Positions 1 to 5,101 of a DNA stretch of 22,160 nucleotides are shown here, piece by piece. Made by a program: the position numbers and the translations under genes. The stretch is from an uncultured Bacteroidales bacterium. GTDB lineage: Bacteria > Bacteroidota > Bacteroidia > Bacteroidales > F082. Positions within the stretch are counted from its first letter, which is position 1, and every line of letters begins with the position of its first letter. The notes under the pieces were generated by a model. That model searched no databases. It was not told the origin of the DNA and saw nothing but the letters and a program-made list of their open reading frames with translations. The stretch covers positions 1-22,160 of the forward strand of contig CAMKAR010000006.1 in assembly GCA_946410535.1 (NCBI GenBank), in the 5' to 3' direction.

Positions 1-194
1 GCGAGATCATCAAGAAGCGTACGGAAGCCATCTACCGCGAGGATGCTGGCAAACCGATCCGCAAGTCGCATGAGAATCCTTCGATCAAGAAGCTCTATGC
101 CGAATACCTTGGTGAGCCTTGCGGCCATCTGTCACACGAACTGCTGCACACCCACTATTTCGACAAGTCGGAACACGTTGAGATCAGCGAGTAA
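1..194 (+). CDS. hydA: [FeFe]-hydrogenase catalytic subunit, C-terminal fragment
   Basis: This is the 3' end of a gene that starts before the window; the readable frame begins at base 3 and gives 63 residues before TAA. The fragment contains the pattern NPSIKKLYAEYLGEP followed by SHELLHTHY, which is typical of the small-subunit-like C-terminal domain of iron-only hydrogenases. Such enzymes reversibly reduce protons to H2 at an H-cluster in the cytoplasm. The H-cluster cysteines lie upstream and cannot be checked. A NuoE-like gene follows 35 nt later on the same strand, which points to a multimeric NAD(H)-linked, possibly electron-bifurcating, hydrogenase. A monomeric hydrogenase beside an unrelated NuoE-like gene is less likely. 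The family call is fairly secure; the subtype is inferred from context. Confidence 0.85.
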   Translation, partial: EIIKKRTEAIYREDAGKPIRKSHENPSIKKLYAEYLGEPCGHLSHELLHTHYFDKSEHVEISE

Positions 195-216
195 TTCCAT
201 AACCAGTAATTAATAG

Positions 217-222
217 AAAGGA
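217..222 (+). promoter_or_regulatory. Shine-Dalgarno-like site of the NuoE-like gene
   Basis: AAAGGA lies 7 nt before the ATG at 230. It supports that start. Most other genes here have only A/T-rich leaders, as is usual in Bacteroidetes. Confidence 0.55.
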
Positions 223-229
223 AATAAAT

Positions 230-706
230 ATGGCAGTTATCAAATTATCAGAATCGAAGATCAACTTCATCAAGGAAGTCTGCAAATCATATGGCAACCA
301 ACCCGGTGAAGTCATCAACGTGCTGCACAAGGTTCAGGGCGAGTATGGCTATCTGCCTGCTGAAGTCCAGGAACTCGTGGCCAAGGAACTGGGTATCCCG
401 GTTTCGAGAGTCTATGGCATCGTTTCGTTCTATTCCTTCTTCACCATGACGCCTAAAGGCGAGCACCCGATCAGCGTTTGCTTGGGTACCGCTTGCTACG
501 TGCGTGGTGCCGAGAAGGTGTTGGACGAGCTGAAGCGTCAGCTGGGCATCGGTGTCGGCGAGGTGACTCCCGACGGCAAGTTCTCACTGAACTGCCTCCG
601 CTGCGTCGGCGCCTGCGGTCTGGCTCCTGTCATCGAAGTGGGTGACAAGGTGTATGGCCGTATGACCCCCGACCGCGTGAAGGACGTGCTGGCCGAATAT
701 AAATAA
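230..706 (+). CDS. NuoE-like [2Fe-2S] subunit of NAD(H)-dependent hydrogenase
   Basis: The 158-residue protein belongs to the thioredoxin-like 24-kDa (NuoE/HydC/HndA) family. It has an N-terminal helical part (about 1-75) and a ferredoxin domain with the four expected cluster ligands: C84 and C89 (CLGTAC), then C125 and C129 (CVGAC). Family members pass electrons between a NuoF-like NADH/flavin subunit and partner subunits. The gene follows the hydrogenase catalytic subunit by 35 nt and precedes a strong terminator, so it appears to be the last gene of the hydrogenase operon. In many trimeric hydrogenases this subunit comes first, so the order here is somewhat unusual. No NuoF-like gene follows, so it would have to lie upstream of the window. 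Complex I membership is unlikely given the neighbour. Confidence 0.9.
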   Translation: MAVIKLSESKINFIKEVCKSYGNQPGEVINVLHKVQGEYGYLPAEVQELVAKELGIPVSRVYGIVSFYSFFTMTPKGEHPISVCLGTACYVRGAEKVLDELKRQLGIGVGEVTPDGKFSLNCLRCVGACGLAPVIEVGDKVYGRMTPDRVKDVLAEYK

Positions 707-718
707 TTGGTGATAATG

Positions 719-746
719 GTAGAGACGTAGCGCGCTACGTCTCTAC
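719..746. repeat. Perfect 28-bp palindrome, GTAGAGACG repeat family
   Basis: Two 14-base arms, GTAGAGACGTAGCG and its exact reverse complement, meet without a spacer. The outer GTAGAGACG/CGTCTCTAC is shared with the element at 2756-2785 and, in degraded form, with two more at 2043-2064 and 2093-2118. It lies 12 nt after the stop of the NuoE-like gene and before the terminator at 780-805. It looks like a dispersed extragenic palindrome rather than a gene-specific operator. Confidence 0.85.
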
Positions 747-773
747 ACACCTATTATTATTAATAGGCATACG

Positions 774-809
774 AAAAAAAACTCCGTCTCGATTGAGGCG
801 GAGTTTTTT
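774..809. terminator. Bidirectional intrinsic terminator
   Basis: An 11-bp stem (780-790 with 795-805, one G-U pair) closes a GATT loop. It is preceded by an A-run (774-780) and followed by a T-run (804-809). The A-run reads as a U-run on the other strand, so it can end both the hydrogenase operon (+) and the flavodiiron gene (-), which converge here. Confidence 0.9.
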
Positions 810-834
810 CGTTATCCATTTGTGGGGTAGGGAA

Positions 835-2739
835 TTACCCCTTCACCGCTTCAGCCACGGCCTTGCCAAGATTGTAGAGCTTGTCCCAGTCTTCTTCGCG
901 GATGGGAGCGCCTTTCACCTCAACGCTGTCGGCCACGAGGTTCCATTTGCCTTCCTCTGCGCATTTGGCCAAGGTCTTCACGCCACCACCGCTCCAGCTC
1001 ATGCCGCCAAACAGGCCATAGACTTTGTCCTTCGGCTTGAACTCGATGATTTCGTGGGTCAACAGGGTCATGTTGGGGAACATGCTGCCATAGTGGGCGC
1101 AGGCCCCAATGATGACGCCCTTGTATTTCCAGATGTCGCTCATGATGAAGCTGACCTCGGTCTTGGCGATGTCGTACACCTTCACTTCTTTGATGCCCGC
1201 TTCGGCGGCACCACGTGCCACGATGTCGGCCATCACGCCCGTATTGCCGTGCAACGAACCGTAGACGATGACCACGCCTTCCTCGCTCTCCTGCTTGCTC
1301 CATTGGGTGTATTTGCCCAAGACCCAAGCCAAATTCGTGCGCCAAACGAGACCGTGCGACGGGGCTATCATATTGATTTCCAATCCACCTAACTTTTCGA
1401 TGGCTTTTAAGGCTTGCATGGCCACCTTGCCGACGATGTTGGCATAGTAGCGACGCATGTCGTCTTCATAGAAGGCGAGATTCACCTGATCATCGAAGAT
1501 GCCGCCGTTTAAGGCACCGAAGCCGCCAAAGGCATCATTGCTGAAGACGATTTTGCTCGATTGTTCGTAGGTCACCATCGATTCAGGCCAATGCACCATC
1601 GGCACCATGAAGAACTGCAAGGTGTGTTTGCCGAGGCTCAAGGTCTCGCCTTCGACCACCACCTTCTTGTTTTCTATAGGACCGTAGAAAGCCTCAAGAG
1701 GGGCAAAGGTCTTGGCATTGCCAACAACCTGTATCTCAGGCCACTCACGGATGACGGCGGCGATGCTGCTGCTGTGGTCGGGCTCGTCGTGATTAATAAT
1801 AAGGTAGTCGACTTTGCGGCCTTGCAGCACGCTCTTCACCTTGAAGAGGTATTCCTCGATAAAGCCCGCCTCGACGGGGTCAATCAAAGCAACCTTTTCG
1901 TCCACAATGAGATAAGAATTGTAGGAAACGCCGTTGGGCAGCTCCATGTGGTTTTCAAAAAGCTCGGTGCGGCGGTCGTTGACGCCGACGTAGAAAATGT
2001 TTTCGGTTAGATTAATCTGTTTCATTGCACAGTTATTTTGAAGAGGCGCAACGCATTGCGTCTCATGGATTTTCGTATTGTTGTCGTTCTTTGGAGACGC
2101 CACATTATGCGTCTCTACAATGATTTCCTCAAATTCCTCCTTGCCGTGTTTGCAAAGCGGGCATTCAAAATCGTCGGGGAGTTCGTCGCCCTCGTAGACG
2201 TAGCCGCACACCTTGCACACCCAGCAACGTTTGCCGTTCTTGGCGTTGTCAAACTTGATTTCGGGTTGGGGCTTAATATGCCTTTGGTAATAGTCGTAGG
2301 TCACGGAAGGCTTGTCGGAAAGAACTTGGGCATCAAGCACTTCGGCGACGAACATGGTGTGTGTGCCGAAATCAATGCTTTGGCTGACACGGCAAGCCAA
2401 ATAGGCGTTGGTGTATTTCGGGATGTAAAGGACCTCGTTCACAGCACGATGTTCGGCTTCGCAAGTGGCGAATTTGTTCGTCGAGCGACCCGACTGGAAG
2501 CCGAAATGCTCGAAGACGAACATCGGCGTCTCGGTGGTCAGCATCGAAACGTTGAAGACGCCCGACGCTTTGATGAGTTCGTGCGTATAGTTTCCCTTGT
2601 TGACCGAAACGACGATTTGCAAAGGCGTACTGGTGACCTGCAACACCGTGTTCACGATGCAGCCGTTGTCGATGCCATCGTAACGAGTGGTCAGGACGTA
2701 AAGCCCATAGCCGATGTCGAACAATGCGTTGGTGTCCAT
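835..2739 (-). CDS. Flavin reductase-rubredoxin-flavodiiron (FprA-type) fusion protein
   Basis: The single 634-residue frame joins three parts. Residues 1-155 are a flavin-reductase-like FMN-binding domain. Residues 170-205 are a rubredoxin domain with Cys175, 178, 193 and 196. From Met239 to the end there is a full-length (396-residue) flavodiiron protein. Its metallo-beta-lactamase half has the di-iron ligands H317, E319, D321, H322, H383, D402 and H462, and its flavodoxin half starts near 489 with YGSLHGNT. Flavodiiron proteins reduce O2 to water or NO to N2O in the cytoplasm, taking electrons through rubredoxin. The first two domains match the separate protein Hrb, the electron donor of FprA in acetogens. 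Residues about 207-238 form a linker encoded by two palindromic repeats, and Met239 looks like an original fprA start. The gene lies downstream of rubredoxin and rubrerythrin genes. It could be one fused enzyme or two products with an internal start. Confidence 0.9.
   Translation of the reverse strand: MDTNALFDIGYGLYVLTTRYDGIDNGCIVNTVLQVTSTPLQIVVSVNKGNYTHELIKASGVFNVSMLTTETPMFVFEHFGFQSGRSTNKFATCEAEHRAVNEVLYIPKYTNAYLACRVSQSIDFGTHTMFVAEVLDAQVLSDKPSVTYDYYQRHIKPQPEIKFDNAKNGKRCWVCKVCGYVYEGDELPDDFECPLCKHGKEEFEEIIVETHNVASPKNDNNTKIHETQCVAPLQNNCAMKQINLTENIFYVGVNDRRTELFENHMELPNGVSYNSYLIVDEKVALIDPVEAGFIEEYLFKVKSVLQGRKVDYLIINHDEPDHSSSIAAVIREWPEIQVVGNAKTFAPLEAFYGPIENKKVVVEGETLSLGKHTLQFFMVPMVHWPESMVTYEQSSKIVFSNDAFGGFGALNGGIFDDQVNLAFYEDDMRRYYANIVGKVAMQALKAIEKLGGLEINMIAPSHGLVWRTNLAWVLGKYTQWSKQESEEGVVIVYGSLHGNTGVMADIVARGAAEAGIKEVKVYDIAKTEVSFIMSDIWKYKGVIIGACAHYGSMFPNMTLLTHEIIEFKPKDKVYGLFGGMSWSGGGVKTLAKCAEEGKWNLVADSVEVKGAPIREEDWDKLYNLGKAVAEAVKG
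2043..2064. repeat. Degraded GTAGAGACG-family palindrome inside a coding frame
   Basis: Arms of nine bases (2043-2051 and 2056-2064, GAGGCGCAA against TTGCGTCTC, one mismatch) surround a 4-nt loop. It is read in frame within the linker of the flavodiiron fusion, 18 nt from the Met239 codon. Confidence 0.65.
2093..2118. repeat. Second GTAGAGACG-family palindrome inside a coding frame
   Basis: GAGACGC (2094-2100) and GCGTCTC (2109-2115) form the stem. The right side keeps the full GTCTCTAC end of the family. On the coding strand it encodes V-E-T-H-N-V-A-S, directly after the rubredoxin domain. Together with the copy at 2043-2064 it makes up most of the inter-domain linker. Confidence 0.7.
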
Positions 2740-2755
2740 AATTTACATTAATCAA

Positions 2756-2785
2756 TGTAGAGACGCGCCACGGCACGTCTCTACA
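2756..2785. repeat. GTAGAGACG-family palindrome between rubredoxin and flavodiiron genes
   Basis: Ten-base perfect arms, TGTAGAGACG and CGTCTCTACA, surround a 10-nt loop. It occupies most of the 58-nt space between the rubredoxin stop and the start of the fusion gene, so it would form a hairpin in a shared transcript. Confidence 0.85.
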
Positions 2786-2797
2786 AAAGTTTTTGGA

Positions 2798-2959
2798 TCA
2801 TTCCATGACAGAGAAGCTGTCCTTGCCAATGCCGCAAAGCGGGCATGACCAGCTGTCAGGAATCTCTTCGAAAGGTGTGCCAGGGGCGATGCCGCTGTCG
2901 GGATCGCCAACTGCGGGGTCGTAGACATAACCGCAGACGTCGCATACGTACTTCTTCAT
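2798..2959 (-). CDS. Rubredoxin
   Basis: This 53-residue protein is a complete, standard-length rubredoxin. The mononuclear iron site is formed by Cys6 and Cys9 (CDVCG) and Cys39 and Cys42 (CPLCG), with the usual [14 protein letters not shown] segment and aromatic residues. It is a soluble one-electron carrier. The start used is the MKKYVC methionine; a longer frame reaches 3025, but the extra 22 residues are translated from a spacer rich in repeats and are not rubredoxin-like. It sits between rubrerythrin (upstream) and the flavodiiron fusion (downstream), both of which use rubredoxin-type electron transfer, so it probably feeds electrons to one or both for peroxide and oxygen removal. Confidence 0.95.
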   Translation of the reverse strand: MKKYVCDVCGYVYDPAVGDPDSGIAPGTPFEEIPDSWSCPLCGIGKDSFSVME

Positions 2960-2998
2960 AGTTCTTAGATTAAAGTTGATAGATTTGATTTGAATTTT

Positions 2999-3068
2999 GA
3001 CACGGGACTTCGTGACACGGGACACGAGACCATAATGTCCCGCAGTCTCGTGTCTCGCAGTCTCTCGT
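2999..3068. repeat. GACACGGGAC/GACACGAGAC direct and inverted repeat cluster
   Basis: The spacer between rubrerythrin and rubredoxin holds GACACGGGAC twice (2999-3008 and 3014-3023). It also holds an inverted pair, GACACGAGAC (3021-3030) and GTCTCGTGTC (3045-3054), and further CGCAGTCTC units up to about 3068. It resembles a dispersed Bacteroidales intergenic repeat unrelated to the GTAGAGACG family, and could fold into a hairpin in the shared mRNA. Confidence 0.75.
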
Positions 3069-3070
3069 CT

Positions 3071-3610
3071 TTAATAATTCTCAGCCTTGATTTGGAAATA
3101 GGACTGAGGATGGTTGCACACGGGGCAGACCTGCGGGGCTTTCTTGCCGATGACGATGTGGCCGCAGTTGGAGCATTGCCACACCATATCACCTTCGCGC
3201 GAGAAGACGATGCCGTCCTCGATGTTTTGCAGGAGCTTCAGGTAGCGGGCCTCGTGTTCCTTTTCGATCTTGCCGACCAGTTCAAACAGGGCGGCAATCT
3301 TGGTGAAGCCTTCCTCGCGGGCGGTCTTGGCCATGCCGGCGTACATGTCGGTCCATTCGAAGTTCTCGCCAGCAGCGGCATCCTTCAGGTTGGTCTTGGT
3401 ATCCGGCACATCGCCGTCGTGCAGCAGCTTGAACCAAATCTTGGCGTGCTCCATCTCGTTGCGAGCGGTCTCCTCAAAGAGGTCGGCGATTTGGTTGTAG
3501 CCTTCCTTACGGGCTTTGGATGCATAATAGGTGTACTTGTTGCGGGCTTGTGATTCGCCAGCAAAGGCAGCCATCAAGTTGGCTTCGGTCTTTGAACCTT
3601 TCAATTCCAT
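3071..3610 (-). CDS. rbr: Rubrerythrin
   Basis: The 179-residue protein has the classical two-domain plan. Residues 1-135 form a ferritin-like four-helix bundle with di-iron ligands including E19, the E52-x2-H55 pair and the E116-x2-H119 pair. Residues about 140-179 are a C-terminal rubredoxin domain with Cys146, 149, 162 and 165. Rubrerythrins reduce hydrogen peroxide to water in the cytoplasm of anaerobes, taking electrons from rubredoxin or NAD(P)H-dependent reductases. It is the first gene of the minus-strand oxygen-defence cassette, with its own promoter (3695-3724). The leader is about 80 nt and A/T-rich with no Shine-Dalgarno site. Length and both metal sites are intact, so it should be active. 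Confidence 0.97.
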   Translation of the reverse strand: MELKGSKTEANLMAAFAGESQARNKYTYYASKARKEGYNQIADLFEETARNEMEHAKIWFKLLHDGDVPDTKTNLKDAAAGENFEWTDMYAGMAKTAREEGFTKIAALFELVGKIEKEHEARYLKLLQNIEDGIVFSREGDMVWQCSNCGHIVIGKKAPQVCPVCNHPQSYFQIKAENY

Positions 3611-3694
3611 TTTGAGTTAGTTTTTAATTGTTTGATATTCAATAAATTAACAAATTTTAAAACAAAAAGGGTAGGGGAGTGCCCCAATTGCGGG

Positions 3695-3724
3695 CAAAGG
3701 TAGCATTATTTTTCGGATACGCAA
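3695..3724 (-). promoter_or_regulatory. rbr: Bacteroidetes-type promoter of rubrerythrin
   Basis: On the minus strand, TTG (3722-3724) is followed after 19 nt by TACCTTTG (3695-3702), matching the TAnnTTTG -7 box of the Bacteroidetes primary sigma factor. It faces away from the exonuclease promoter about 75 nt away. Confidence 0.75.
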
Positions 3725-3797
3725 TGCAAAACCTTAATTTCAAGAAAATAATCTCGCTTACGGTTGGATTGGCTTCGTTGGATACAAAGTATTTCCG

Positions 3798-3805
3798 TAA
3801 TTTTG
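3798..3805 (+). promoter_or_regulatory. -7 box of the exonuclease gene, very near its start codon
   Basis: TAATTTTG matches TAnnTTTG. The -33 element is poor (TTCG 20 nt upstream). The box ends only 8 nt before the ATG at 3814, so a transcript begun at the usual distance would have almost no leader. Confidence 0.5.
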
Positions 3806-3813
3806 CAGCCGAT

Positions 3814-4392
3814 ATGTTTTGGAACCGAAAAAAGCAAAAGATCAAAGGCGCCGACTGGCCTGATTCCGAGTGGCCGTCGTATATTCCCAAATATCATCTT
3901 GACGATTTCGCCGCCATCGACTTTGAGGGGGCCAATGGTGAGGTGACCAGTGCTTGCAGCATGGGCGTTGTCATCGTGAGAGACAATGAGATTACTGACC
4001 GTTTCTACAGCCTGATGAAACCTGTGCCGAACCGCTACGACTTTTGGACGACGAAGGTGCATGGCATCACCTATAAAGATACGAACCATGCGCCGTTGTT
4101 TCCTGAGGTCTGGAGCCAAATCGAAGGCCATGTGAAAGGTTTGCCTATGGTGGCCCATGGCAAGTCGTTCGACGAGCGCGTGCTGAAGGCTCTGCATCAG
4201 TTGTATCATATTCCTTATCCAAACTATAAGTTTTATTGCACACATCTGGGATCTGAGAAACTGTTGCCCGAATTGGAGAATCATAAACTTCAAACCGTAG
4301 CGTTGCATTTTGGCTATGACTTGGCGAAGAACCATCATAATGCCGTTGCCGATGCCGAGGCTTGTGCCGTGATTGCGATGAACATATTTTAG
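3814..4392 (+). CDS. DEDDh 3'-5' exonuclease, DNA polymerase III epsilon-like
   Basis: The 192-residue protein has the RNase H-like exonuclease fold. Motif Exo I is D36-x-E38 (AIDFEG), Exo II centres on D120 (AHGKSFD), and Exo III is H175-x4-D180 (HNAVADA), so all four acidic residues and the histidine of the DEDDh class are present. Such enzymes remove nucleotides from 3' ends, in proofreading, repair or RNA turnover. About 30 N-terminal residues precede the domain. An upstream in-frame ATG at 3679 was not used, because the added residues would be encoded across both divergent promoters and have no family character. It is a stand-alone domain without the polymerase-binding tail of classical DnaQ, so its pathway is unknown. 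Confidence 0.85.
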   Translation: MFWNRKKQKIKGADWPDSEWPSYIPKYHLDDFAAIDFEGANGEVTSACSMGVVIVRDNEITDRFYSLMKPVPNRYDFWTTKVHGITYKDTNHAPLFPEVWSQIEGHVKGLPMVAHGKSFDERVLKALHQLYHIPYPNYKFYCTHLGSEKLLPELENHKLQTVALHFGYDLAKNHHNAVADAEACAVIAMNIF

Positions 4393-4557
4393 TTTGTAGT
4401 TGGCAGTTGTTCGGTTAGCGGGGATTGAAATCAATTATTTGTTGATTTATGCGTGAAGATTATTGTTCTGAAATATGATATTTAACATAATAATGATTAT
4501 TCCCGAATTGAGATTTTTTCCAAGAAGTCAAAAAAAGGCCGATTCGTTCGATTTTTG

Positions 4558-4588
4558 TTTGCCAAAACCGAAATGATGATTACCTTTG
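4558..4588 (+). promoter_or_regulatory. Bacteroidetes-type promoter of the DUF3127-mnmE operon
   Basis: TTTG (4558-4561), a 19-nt spacer and TACCTTTG (4581-4588) match the consensus exactly. Transcription would start near 4595, leaving a leader of about 85 nt before the ATG at 4681. Confidence 0.85.
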
Positions 4589-4634
4589 CAGTTCAATTTT
4601 TCAAATGTCTTACATACAAAGCAGACTTTGGAAT

Positions 4635-4664
4635 TTTGAATTTTAAATCTTTGAATTTTAAATC
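4635..4664 (+). repeat. 15-bp tandem duplication in a 5' leader
   Basis: TTTGAATTTTAAATC occurs twice, back to back (4635-4649 and 4650-4664), ending 16 nt before the start codon. It makes the translation-initiation region unusually A/T-rich and unstructured. Confidence 0.85.
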
Positions 4665-4680
4665 ATTAAATAACTACACT

Positions 4681-5097
4681 ATGGAAATTATAGGAAAAGT
4701 GGTCAGACTCGGCAATCTGACCGAAGGCACAAGCGCCCGTGGGCCGTGGCGCAAGCAAGATTTGATCATCGAGACCGAGGAACAATATCCTCGCACAGTG
4801 TGCCTGACATGCTGGACGAACCAAATCGATGAGATCCAAAAATTTGCGCCTGGACAGACCATCAAGGCGCAAATAGAGATTTCGTCGCGCGAATTCAACG
4901 GCAAATGGTACACTGACGTGCGCGTGTGGCGTTTCGACCCCGTTGGCGCCACTGTCGCACCCATGGGAACTCCTGTGCAAGCTGCACAGCCGGTACAGCA
5001 GCAACCCATGATGCACCAAACGCCGCCTGCCGCTGCCCCAGCCACAGAATACTATCCGCCAGCGGGCGACGACAGCACTGATGACCTGCCCTTCTAA
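4681..5097 (+). CDS. DUF3127-family small protein with SSB-like acidic tail
   Basis: The 138-residue protein has a conserved N-terminal domain (about 1-87, MEIIGKVVRL to RVWRFDP) resembling the Bacteroidetes DUF3127 family, likely an OB-like beta-barrel. A low-complexity Pro/Gln/Ala linker (about 88-128) follows, then the tail DDSTDDLPF. That plan copies single-stranded DNA-binding proteins, whose DDxxPF-type tip recruits repair and replication proteins. A role in nucleic-acid binding is inferred, not shown. The start at 4681 gives the natural domain edge; the frame extends to 4555, but that part is leader and promoter sequence. mnmE begins 4 nt after the stop, so the two are probably co-transcribed. 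Confidence 0.8.
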   Translation: MEIIGKVVRLGNLTEGTSARGPWRKQDLIIETEEQYPRTVCLTCWTNQIDEIQKFAPGQTIKAQIEISSREFNGKWYTDVRVWRFDPVGATVAPMGTPVQAAQPVQQQPMMHQTPPAAAPATEYYPPAGDDSTDDLPF

Positions 5098-5101
5098 CAT
5101 T

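Larger units (their letters stand above)
4393..4680 (+). other. Intergenic region with promoter and tandem repeat
   Basis: This 288-nt A/T-rich stretch has no gene. It holds a weak hairpin (4428-4434 with 4442-4448) without a T-run, the promoter at 4558-4588 and a 15-bp tandem duplication at 4635-4664. In-frame codons from 4555 are judged to be leader sequence, not protein. Confidence 0.7.

Noticed and set aside
2038..2751. A 237-residue open frame on the + strand opposite the flavodiiron fusion
   Set aside because: It is antisense to well-supported flavin-reductase and rubredoxin domains, and its composition is typical of a shadow frame.
2999..3068. A possible CRISPR array from repeated GACACGGGAC units
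   Set aside because: The units are short, partly inverted and have no regular unique spacers, and no cas gene is present.
3679..3813. Extending the exonuclease N-terminus to the ATG at 3679
   Set aside because: The added 45 codons would run through the rubrerythrin promoter and the exonuclease's own -7 box, and have no domain character.
4555..4680. Extending the DUF3127 protein to the ATG at 4555
   Set aside because: The segment contains a consensus promoter and a tandem A/T repeat. The family's natural N-terminus begins at 4681.
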